From a virus, in the IMG/VR virus record IMGVR_UViG_3300034092_001722, positions 1 to 20,213 of that record: a stretch of DNA of 20,213 nucleotides, one strand, 5' to 3'. Position 1 is the first letter of the stretch; every line of letters starts with the position of its first letter. A program made the translations under genes and the position numbers. The notes beneath the pieces were generated by a model. It searched no databases. It was not told the origin of the DNA and worked only from the letters and a program-made list of their open reading frames with translations. Positions 13,899 to 20,213 of this stretch are shown in pieces.

Positions 13899-16349
13899 TT
13901 ATCCTAAATCGCTACATTTATAGTTATTGTCAAAAGTTACAATAGGTATTAAACTTGGCGCAGGTATTGGAACTGATATTAAAATTTCGTGTCTTATTGT
14001 GTGTGGCCCTGTTCCCGGGTCGAAGTCAGCATCAACAATAAACCTATAATAAGCTATTGGAATTGTATCGCTAATCTTTATTGCTGTTACAATATTGCCC
14101 GCGTAACTTAAAACGCCTACAGGGCTATTAGCATTATCAACAAAGTTATTTTGAACTATATTTATACCACCTACATAATCGGGATGTGCTAATATTTCAG
14201 CTATAACCGCGGTTGGATCACCTGTAATTGTCCACAAAGGTAACACACCAACAGTTCTATAAGTTGAAGTTGAAGTAAGCGCAACCAAACCAATAGGGCA
14301 ATAATCTGGCACTTGCTGATATGCAATACCTGTTACCCAATAGCGCTGCCCTTGTGTTAGTTGTTGAACGTTTATTTTAAAAATAGCTTCATTCGATGGC
14401 GCAAAAAAAGCATCAACATCGGCAAGTTTAGCACTTGTTAACTGTTGCATTTGTACTAAAATTGGCGCCCAGCTTGATTCTTCTTCAATGGCATTATTAT
14501 TAGTATCGCCTGTTTCGCTTGCAGGGTAAATAGTAGCAATAAAATTTATAGAACCTGAAAAGGATGGGTCTTTTTCTACTTGCGCTATTATTTGGTCAGC
14601 ATCGCAAATGTCAATTATTTCGGTTTTGATACCTAAAATATAATCGTCTAAATCGTAAAACTTAATGCTTAATAAGTTAGGTGTTATTGCATCATTTTCG
14701 AAAACATCAACATCCAATTTTTGTACAAAATCTATTTGCGTTAATTGAGTTATGCCTGAAATTGTAGTCACCTGATTTAAACTAACAGTCCATGTAATTT
14801 CAGTAGATGTGCCAGCATATTCTTCAGCTATTCTAAAAATGCAATCTAAAACTAAATCGGTTGCATCATTTGTTACAATAGTCATATCAGCCGTTGTAAT
14901 TGGCGGCGATGCTGGTATAAAGCCCTGCACTTGATTAACTACGCCCGGTACGTTTGTAAGTTTACAAATAATGCCCGCTACACTCGCATCAAAAGTACCT
15001 ACTAAACCAATAGCATTTAATGCGGTTACATAGCTTGCTTTATCAATTTCTAATCTTGCTTTAATACGTTGGTGTGGCGCAATTGTTAATTCGTTGCCGC
15101 TATATTCTGTATTGTAAGTACTAAGATAACCTGTAATAGTTGGTATTGCAGGCGGCGTGTAAGTAGCTGTTAAAAGCGGGCTTAGATGTGATGTTACATA
15201 TTCAGGATTAACGTTGTCATGAATGTTTACTACTATGTAATATTGCCCGTTTACTTGAAGCTGTGTTCCATCAATAACAAATTGTACTTCTATATCATCG
15301 GCAACAGGTACGTTTTCAAACCAATCCGAAGGCGAATAAATAGCGCCGTTTAGTTGACCGCTTCCCGGTGTTGCTTGTGGTATCAAAGCATCTGATAATG
15401 ATAAGTCAGTTACAAAATTAACATTATTTGCAGCAGTATCAACTCTAAAAAGTAAAACACGAACATCAGTAATAGCAGGATTTGCAACAGATCCGTTATA
15501 AGCTTCACCCCTTAATAATATCCTTACAGAATTGTCTTCACCTACTGCTAACTGATTGCTTGCTATTGTAAAAATTGCGTTTGGTGGTGTTGTAGTATTT
15601 GTTTGTGCAGCTGTTGCCGTCACATTAGTTAATAGTGGCAAACTTGCGGCTGTTTGTGATGCTGAACTAATTTCAAGTTCTTTAATATATCGCATCAATA
15701 AACTATACCCACCATAATCAGAATTGTACCAACGTGCTTCAACAAGAATGTTTAAAAAATTACCACCTACAGGTGTAGTTGCATTAGCTGAAAAACTTGT
15801 TGAATCAAATATTCTGCAAGCTAAACTTAAATTTTTTGTTTGGTTGTAAACAACTTGACCTGTATTATTAGATACACCTAAAGCACTTGAAGCTAAAAAT
15901 CTATTGACATTTGAATTAGATGAATTGCCAAAAATAAAATTAGTAGTGTCATTTGTTACGTAAAATTCAAATAGTACTGTAGCTTCATCGTGAGGCGCTG
16001 CATTCTTTGACATCTCACAATAGATATTTTGCAATGCAGGATTTGCTATATTTAGAACAGCTTGTTGTGGTGTTGTGCTTAATGGATTTAATGTTTCATA
16101 TCCAAAATCAAAAGCGTTTGTTTGATTTGATAAAACATAAAGCCCCGGGTTAAATCTTAACTGTTTATTTAAAAAGCTATTTGCGCCCGAACTGTTTATT
16201 GTAAACGTTAGGCGAACTTTAATGCCTATTGCTAAACCTTCAACAGGCACAGCTGGTATTGTTGCAGCCGTAAATGTTGCAATATTATATAAAACATTTC
16301 CGCTGCTGTCGATGCAATCTAATTGTATATTATCGTAAGTATAAGACAT
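13899..16349 (-). CDS. large beta-rich tail protein (probable tail-tip or fibre component)
   Basis: This 816-residue protein starts in a TAATG overlap with the tail-hub gene. It is almost entirely beta in pattern, with high Asn, Thr, Ile and Ala content and few charged helices. Recurrent strand-turn units such as LQVNGQYYIVVNIHD and QLTQGQRYWVTGIAYQQV resemble FN3- or Ig-like domains, so several sandwich domains in a row are likely. No signal peptide, membrane helix or catalytic motif is visible. Its size and its place after the hub suggest a central tail fibre, tip or baseplate-wing protein. The family is not recognised. Confidence 0.6.
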   Translation of the reverse strand: MSYTYDNIQLDCIDSSGNVLYNIATFTAATIPAVPVEGLAIGIKVRLTFTINSSGANSFLNKQLRFNPGLYVLSNQTNAFDFGYETLNPLSTTPQQAVLNIANPALQNIYCEMSKNAAPHDEATVLFEFYVTNDTTNFIFGNSSNSNVNRFLASSALGVSNNTGQVVYNQTKNLSLACRIFDSTSFSANATTPVGGNFLNILVEARWYNSDYGGYSLLMRYIKELEISSASQTAASLPLLTNVTATAAQTNTTTPPNAIFTIASNQLAVGEDNSVRILLRGEAYNGSVANPAITDVRVLLFRVDTAANNVNFVTDLSLSDALIPQATPGSGQLNGAIYSPSDWFENVPVADDIEVQFVIDGTQLQVNGQYYIVVNIHDNVNPEYVTSHLSPLLTATYTPPAIPTITGYLSTYNTEYSGNELTIAPHQRIKARLEIDKASYVTALNAIGLVGTFDASVAGIICKLTNVPGVVNQVQGFIPASPPITTADMTIVTNDATDLVLDCIFRIAEEYAGTSTEITWTVSLNQVTTISGITQLTQIDFVQKLDVDVFENDAITPNLLSIKFYDLDDYILGIKTEIIDICDADQIIAQVEKDPSFSGSINFIATIYPASETGDTNNNAIEEESSWAPILVQMQQLTSAKLADVDAFFAPSNEAIFKINVQQLTQGQRYWVTGIAYQQVPDYCPIGLVALTSTSTYRTVGVLPLWTITGDPTAVIAEILAHPDYVGGINIVQNNFVDNANSPVGVLSYAGNIVTAIKISDTIPIAYYRFIVDADFDPGTGPHTIRHEILISVPIPAPSLIPIVTFDNNYKCSDLG

Positions 16350-18040
16350 TAAATTAAGCCTTGAATAGTTAATGAATTATTATTTGTATCGTAGGTTATC
16401 TCAGTTATTTGTACCTGCCCTTGTGAAGTTGTAACGTATTTATCAATGTCTAAAGTAGTAAGTAGGTCACAATCAGCCGTAACTGATATAGTAACTTTGC
16501 GCGTTTTAACAGATGTTAAGCGCGGATCATCTATGTAAAATAGGCGCTGGTAGGCGGTATCGTATGATTGGCCGTTTATATCTATTATTGGATTTTCACG
16601 AATATGCCAACGATAATTATATAAAAATTTACCATTTGACATTGATATTAAATCAGGTATCCCATAACCTCTAACAAAATTAGAATTACTTAAATCTTGA
16701 CCTACAACACTTTGAATATTTATTAGTTTTGGATATGTTAAAACTCCTTTAGATATAAACATTGCCCATTTGTTATAATCATCTTGAGCAAAAGGATAAA
16801 ATGTAACATAAAAAGGTTTATCAATTGGGTTTACATCAGGAGCTGACCAATCAAATCTAAATTGCGAAGCGCCATATTGTAATTTTTTTGTAAATAAACC
16901 TGTTTGTTGCGGATTATTTGCAATATTCCAATCTATAACGCGGTCTGTCCATTTGCGTCTTACTTCATCACCTGAATTATCAACACCATCTAAACTATAT
17001 TCATATTCAGCATAACTTGCAGGTCTTTCGGGTAATGACTCATAGCAAATAGATAATAATTGATTTTCTTGCAAGTTATCAGTATTAAACCATTGAACGC
17101 CTGAAAAATAATCTTTGCGCTCAATCTGTAAAACACCATTTACAACGCGCCATTCTATATTAAATTCTTTAAGTGCATCCAAAAATTGAATGCCATTTAA
17201 GTTTGGTTTATTATCTTGATATACATTTTCGCCAAAAGTTTCCCAAGGATAAGCCTTTGTGCCTGGTACAAAAGCGGCATCCATTCTTACAGTATTATGA
17301 TAGAAACCTCCAGAATCAAACAATGAAGATTGATAGCCTATTTGGCAAAGTTTGCATAAGTTTTTAAATTGACTATCTAAATATGGCGTAATGTGTCTAC
17401 GTTTACAGCCAAGAATTAAATTTGATAAATCAGTAAAAAGATTATTGTCATATCCTTCAAGAAGATTAAAAAGCTGAAATATAAATAATAAAGGCGCAGT
17501 AACTAAAAAAATAAATATCCCTATAACCATTATTGCTTCTTGTGTTCCACTTGGCTTTGGGTCATTACAATAATACATCCATGGTGCAACTTTAAATTCA
17601 TCAAATCCTTTAGTTGTAACATTACTATCATTATTTATAACATCCCACGGAAAATGTTCCTTTAAGCATCTAATTGCCAAAGCATCCTGACTATTATCAA
17701 CTATTGTAACCTGTGCCTCACATGTCGGGAACGTGCACCAACGTACAGAACCGCCTTCAATTTTTCCCGTAAATAATAACCTATCTGAGCCATCGGGATT
17801 AGTACAGCATGTATCGTAAATCAAAACCTGTATAGCTGCTATATTTGGATTTGGCGCGTTTATTATTTGCTGTCTGACATATTCGTAGGTATCGCCAACA
17901 ACGGTTAATTCAGGGGCAAATGAAAACGCAGAATCGCCCGCTTCATCTTTGCGGCGAAAAACAAAACTTGCAGATTCGGTACCGTTGAAGTTGTCAAGGT
18001 CCTGAGGTATCCCATCAAAATATATTAGTAAGCCGTTCAT
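16349..18040 (-). CDS. probable tail hub/tip protein with internal hydrophobic segment
   Basis: This 563-residue protein starts with an ATGA overlap. The first 150 residues suit the start of a hub protein (LLIYFDGIPQDLDNFNG, RLLFTGKIEGGSVRW). Residues 169-194 are a long hydrophobic segment (AIMVIGIFIFLVTAPLLFIF), unusual in a soluble structural protein. The middle (GIQFLDALKEFNIEWRVVNG and VLQIERKDY) and the last domain (GQVQITEITYDTNNNSLTIQ) match the layout of phage tail-associated hub proteins. Such proteins form the tail tip that contacts the cell and often perforates the membrane. The Cys content is high (CC at 78-79, CKLC later). The hub role is a moderate call; the hydrophobic segment is directly seen. 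Confidence 0.6.
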   Translation of the reverse strand: MNGLLIYFDGIPQDLDNFNGTESASFVFRRKDEAGDSAFSFAPELTVVGDTYEYVRQQIINAPNPNIAAIQVLIYDTCCTNPDGSDRLLFTGKIEGGSVRWCTFPTCEAQVTIVDNSQDALAIRCLKEHFPWDVINNDSNVTTKGFDEFKVAPWMYYCNDPKPSGTQEAIMVIGIFIFLVTAPLLFIFQLFNLLEGYDNNLFTDLSNLILGCKRRHITPYLDSQFKNLCKLCQIGYQSSLFDSGGFYHNTVRMDAAFVPGTKAYPWETFGENVYQDNKPNLNGIQFLDALKEFNIEWRVVNGVLQIERKDYFSGVQWFNTDNLQENQLLSICYESLPERPASYAEYEYSLDGVDNSGDEVRRKWTDRVIDWNIANNPQQTGLFTKKLQYGASQFRFDWSAPDVNPIDKPFYVTFYPFAQDDYNKWAMFISKGVLTYPKLINIQSVVGQDLSNSNFVRGYGIPDLISMSNGKFLYNYRWHIRENPIIDINGQSYDTAYQRLFYIDDPRLTSVKTRKVTISVTADCDLLTTLDIDKYVTTSQGQVQITEITYDTNNNSLTIQGLI

Positions 18041-18495
18041 TTAAGTATTGAATATGTTAACGCGCCCAAAGATACACTAATAAACGCGTAAGTTGTTATT
18101 TTCCACACTTTTTTAAGACGTGTTTGTTTCTTCAATTGCTTTTTATAGTCAATGCAGATAATATTACTGCGCTCATAACTTTGAATCATTTCATTTTTTA
18201 ATAATAGCATGTCGCTTTGTGTTTTCTGCTGTACTTTCATTGCCTTAATAACAGATTCAGCACTATATAATATGCTATCACAATCAACGGCCCTATTAAC
18301 GCATTCGCCGTATGCAATTTTATAAGCATCCAAACTATCAAAACGCGCGGCTATATATTCAGCATAGTCACGGCTAATCAAAAAACCGTTATCTACCTTT
18401 GTAATCTGACATGAGGCGGCTAATGAGCAAAGTGTCAGAAACAGAATTGTAATTAACAATCGGTACTTTAATAATCTTAATTCTGGATAGGTCAT
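18037..18495 (-). CDS. spanin-like protein with signal/lipobox-like N-terminus and C-terminal membrane helix
   Basis: This 152-residue protein begins with a signal-like segment (RLLITILFLTLCSLAASC). Its Cys29 sits in a loose lipobox (LAASC, Ala at -3 where Leu is usual). A charged, coiled-coil-like middle follows, then a C-terminal membrane helix (about 130-150, WKITTYAFISVSLGALTYSI). Lipid anchor, periplasmic helix and C-terminal membrane helix are the layout of unimolecular spanins such as phage T1 gp11. The gene overlaps the previous one by 107 bp in a different frame, as Rz/Rz1 pairs do, so an outer-membrane partner is the other reading. Basic residues just before the C-terminal helix fit the expected topology poorly. 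It ends with an ATGA overlap on the tail-hub start. Confidence 0.5.
   Translation of the reverse strand: MTYPELRLLKYRLLITILFLTLCSLAASCQITKVDNGFLISRDYAEYIAARFDSLDAYKIAYGECVNRAVDCDSILYSAESVIKAMKVQQKTQSDMLLLKNEMIQSYERSNIICIDYKKQLKKQTRLKKVWKITTYAFISVSLGALTYSILK
18067..18074 (-). promoter_or_regulatory. candidate -7 promoter element for the tail-hub gene
   Basis: The minus strand reads TATCTTTGG, matching TAnnTTTG, 26 bp before the tail-hub ATG. It lies inside the 3' end of the preceding spanin-like gene. A transcript starting here would have a leader of about 20 nt. No clear -33 element is seen. Its weight comes from being the third copy of the same octamer close to a gene start. Confidence 0.35.
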
Positions 18496-18718
18496 ATCTA
18501 AACTGTTTTATTTGTTTGTCTAATGTAGTTTGCATCGTATCTATATGCGCCTGAAGGCTATCTGATTTTGTCACAAATTTAGCATATATTTGGGACAAAC
18601 TGTCACGGGTTCGCTGTTCGTTTTTCTGTATCTGTTTTTGTAGCTTGTTGCTATTGTCAATTGTAACATAAAGCAAAACAGAAACTAAAACGATAACAGT
18701 TATAATTAAATATTTCAT
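18389..18718 (-). CDS. inner-membrane spanin (Rz)-like protein
   Basis: This 109-residue protein has an N-terminal membrane helix (about 3-19, YLIITVIVLVSVLLYVT) and then a long charged helical region (NKLQKQIQKNEQRTRDSLSQ and on to about residue 75) with coiled-coil character. N-in, C-out topology with a periplasmic coiled coil is typical of i-spanins, which fuse inner and outer membranes at lysis. It starts in an ATGA overlap with the 41-residue gene, and its last 35 codons overlap the next spanin-like gene. Its position between tape measure and tail hub is unusual for lysis genes, so a membrane-anchored tail-assembly factor remains possible. Confidence 0.5.
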   Translation of the reverse strand: MKYLIITVIVLVSVLLYVTIDNSNKLQKQIQKNEQRTRDSLSQIYAKFVTKSDSLQAHIDTMQTTLDKQIKQFRYDLSRIKIIKVPIVNYNSVSDTLLISRLMSDYKGR

Positions 18719-18840
18719 TTTTTTACTAAGTTTAAAGCGATGGCAACCGCTTGTTCTTGTGGTTTTCCTTCAGCTATCAAAGTTCTAATGTTTCTTTGAA
18801 TGCATTTGTTATCACCGGGTAAGCATTTAATTAGTGGCAT
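18715..18840 (-). CDS. 41-residue small protein with AVAIAL motif
   Basis: ATG at 18840 opens 41 codons and stops in an ATGA overlap with the next gene; together with the 36-bp gap after the tape measure this fills the region without leaving untranslated space. The sequence starts MPLIKCLPGDNKC and continues with a helix (IQRNIRTLIAEGKPQEQAVA, IALNLVKK). The ending GKPQEQAVAIAL resembles the GK.p.QAvAIAls motif of short phage and prophage proteins, also found at the end of some head proteins. Two Cys six residues apart precede it. Function is unknown. Confidence 0.65.
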   Translation of the reverse strand: MPLIKCLPGDNKCIQRNIRTLIAEGKPQEQAVAIALNLVKK

Positions 18841-18876
18841 AGTTTTATAATGTTAAAATGTTTATACAAAATTATA

Positions 18877-20213
18877 TCATTTTGACCAATTACGCGAGAA
18901 GTTTTTACGCGCTTGTCTTTGTTCTACAATTTTAAATATACCGTTAGCATTTGCGCTAACTGTTGTTTTTGGCATGTATTTAGGCAATTCGGTTAAAACA
19001 TTTTCGATACGTTCTAATCTGTTTTCTAAGCCGCCGTATGTCTGGGCCACGTTCACAAATATAGATTTTTGCCCTAATTCAGAACTAAGACTAACGTTAT
19101 CGCCAAATGCTCCAAGCGCGTTTTTAATGCCGCCTTGCTGATATGCTTTAGAAAATGTATTTAACACATCCGCTGGTATTTTGTTATTGTGTACGGCGCT
19201 AAGCACATCCCAATATTTATTATTTGTATCGGTTGTAATTACGCGTTCACCTTCGTTTAGCATTGCTGGTATTGTATCGCGGCCTGCTTTATTGTTGCCG
19301 CGTTCTAAGTATTCAACACCCTTATAAAACGCGTTACCAGCTGCTACACGCGCTTGTGCTAAACCTGCAATAAGTGACGCAAGTGTAAGTGCAATTGTAA
19401 CAGGTGCAGCCGCGCCACCTTCAGCTGCCGCCTTTGATATAGCTATTGCCGCGTTAATTGCTAACTGTACAGATGCTAAATTCTTTTCACGTTCAACAGC
19501 TCGTGCCCTTTCAGCTTCCAACTTTTCTAAACGTTCCTTTTCAATTTCTAATTGCCTTGCGTTAAAATCTTCACTATTAGAACGTATTTCATCTAATGCT
19601 GATTTGCTTTTATCTATTGCTTTATCAAGTCCACTAATGTAGGCTTGAACCTGAGCATTAAGAACTGAAAAAACAGAATCGGAAACGCCTGTAATTACTT
19701 GACCTATTTGTTCAATAAGTTTTTTAGGGTCAGGCGGTTCAATGCCATCTCCAATGCTTTTACCAGCTTCTTCTAATTGTAATTTTAAATCAGCTATTTG
19801 TTTATTTAATGATGCTAGTGTACCCGGGTCAATAAAATCTTTAGATAATTCTTTTATCTTTTCTAAAAATTCAATACGCAAATTTATAAGATCAATATTA
19901 GCTTTGCTTTCAATATCTTTTCTTTTCTTATTATAGCTTTCATCTATTTTAGCTTGCAGTTCAGCATTACCTGTTGCAGCTGCTAATTCTTGATTACGCT
20001 GTTCTTCTAAAAATAACAAATCTTGCGCTAATTGTGTATTTCTATTATCTTCCCTATATTTTAAACCAGCTTGTAAATTTGTTTCGAGATCTTCAATTTC
20101 TTTTTGAAAACGTTCTAAGCTAATTTCATTTAAATATTTTTCTTCGGCTGCCCTACGTTCTTCTAATGCTTTTTCATCAGCTAATCTTTTTTCTTCTAAA
20201 AATGCTTCGTATT
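18877..20213 (-). CDS. tail tape-measure protein, C-terminal part (truncated by window edge)
   Basis: The frame is open to the right edge (444 residues visible), so the true start lies outside; an apparent TTG start at 20019 is internal. The visible part begins with a long Glu/Lys-rich coiled coil (LEEKRLADEKALEERRAAEE and on), then a second helical block. A hydrophobic Ala/Ile/Leu stretch follows (VQLAINAAIAISKAAAEGGA, PVTIALTLASLIAGLA). After it comes RGNNKAGRDTIPAMLNEGER, the DTIPAMLs.GE motif frequent near the end of tape-measure proteins. Such proteins set tail length and form part of the DNA channel into the cell. The C-terminus is basic (ARKNFSRNWSK). The family call is good; the size of the full protein is unknown. 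Confidence 0.75.
   Translation of the reverse strand, partial: YEAFLEEKRLADEKALEERRAAEEKYLNEISLERFQKEIEDLETNLQAGLKYREDNRNTQLAQDLLFLEEQRNQELAAATGNAELQAKIDESYNKKRKDIESKANIDLINLRIEFLEKIKELSKDFIDPGTLASLNKQIADLKLQLEEAGKSIGDGIEPPDPKKLIEQIGQVITGVSDSVFSVLNAQVQAYISGLDKAIDKSKSALDEIRSNSEDFNARQLEIEKERLEKLEAERARAVEREKNLASVQLAINAAIAISKAAAEGGAAAPVTIALTLASLIAGLAQARVAAGNAFYKGVEYLERGNNKAGRDTIPAMLNEGERVITTDTNNKYWDVLSAVHNNKIPADVLNTFSKAYQQGGIKNALGAFGDNVSLSSELGQKSIFVNVAQTYGGLENRLERIENVLTELPKYMPKTTVSANANGIFKIVEQRQARKNFSRNWSK

Noticed and set aside
18877-20019. Tape-measure frame taken as complete from the TTG at 20019
   Set aside because: The same frame stays open with coiled-coil sequence to the window edge, so the TTG is an internal Leu codon.
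1-20213. CRISPR array, tRNA or mobile element
   Set aside because: No regular spaced repeats, cloverleaf-like segments, inverted terminal repeats or transposase motifs were found by eye.

Overview
The window looks like part of the virion-structure region of a tailed double-stranded DNA phage, or a prophage of one, with a long-tailed (siphovirus-like) layout. Every supported gene lies on the minus strand, so transcription runs from high to low coordinates. Genes are packed with TAATG or ATGA junctions, or separated by a few bases. The host is probably a member of the Bacteroidota. The sequence is AT-rich, starts are preceded by A-rich stretches rather than clear Shine-Dalgarno sites, and an octamer matching the Bacteroidota -7 promoter element (TAnnTTTG) precedes three genes. 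No terminase, integrase, replication gene, tRNA or CRISPR array is visible.

In transcription order, the right end (20213 to about 18000) holds the C-terminal part of the tape-measure protein and a 41-residue gene. Two overlapping genes for small membrane-anchored coiled-coil proteins follow, which resemble spanins. Next come a probable tail hub or tip protein with an internal hydrophobic segment (16349-18040), a large beta-rich tail protein (13899-16349), a Cys-rich structural protein (12905-13858) and a probable tail-tube protein ending in a bacterial Ig-like (BIG2) domain (11991-12866).

The head module follows: a portal-like protein carrying a DnaJ-type CxxCxGxG zinc-finger pair (10208-11938), a Mu F-like head morphogenesis protein, and a probable lytic enzyme with a peptidoglycan-binding domain and an L,D-transpeptidase-like HxxxxSxGC active site. 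Two small proteins, a coiled-coil scaffold-like protein and the probable major capsid protein (5403-7121) come next. The capsid gene is bracketed by two strong intrinsic terminators, both with GAAA loops. It has its own candidate promoter and a structured leader of about 110 nt, so it appears to be a separately expressed unit.

Below the capsid gene lie candidate neck genes: an acidic/basic-tailed protein, a connector-like protein, a head-completion protein and a tail-terminator-like protein. A Cys-rich small protein, two receptor-binding or fibre-type proteins with modules widespread in environmental phages, a small Pro-tailed protein and the start of a membrane protein running off the left edge complete the window.

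The unusual points are the order (tape measure and tail before portal and capsid, tail terminator after capsid), the split lysis functions, the zinc finger inside the portal, the isolated capsid transcription unit, the cysteine-rich virion proteins, and two very small genes. Functional names rest on motifs, size and gene order read by eye; no database search was possible.
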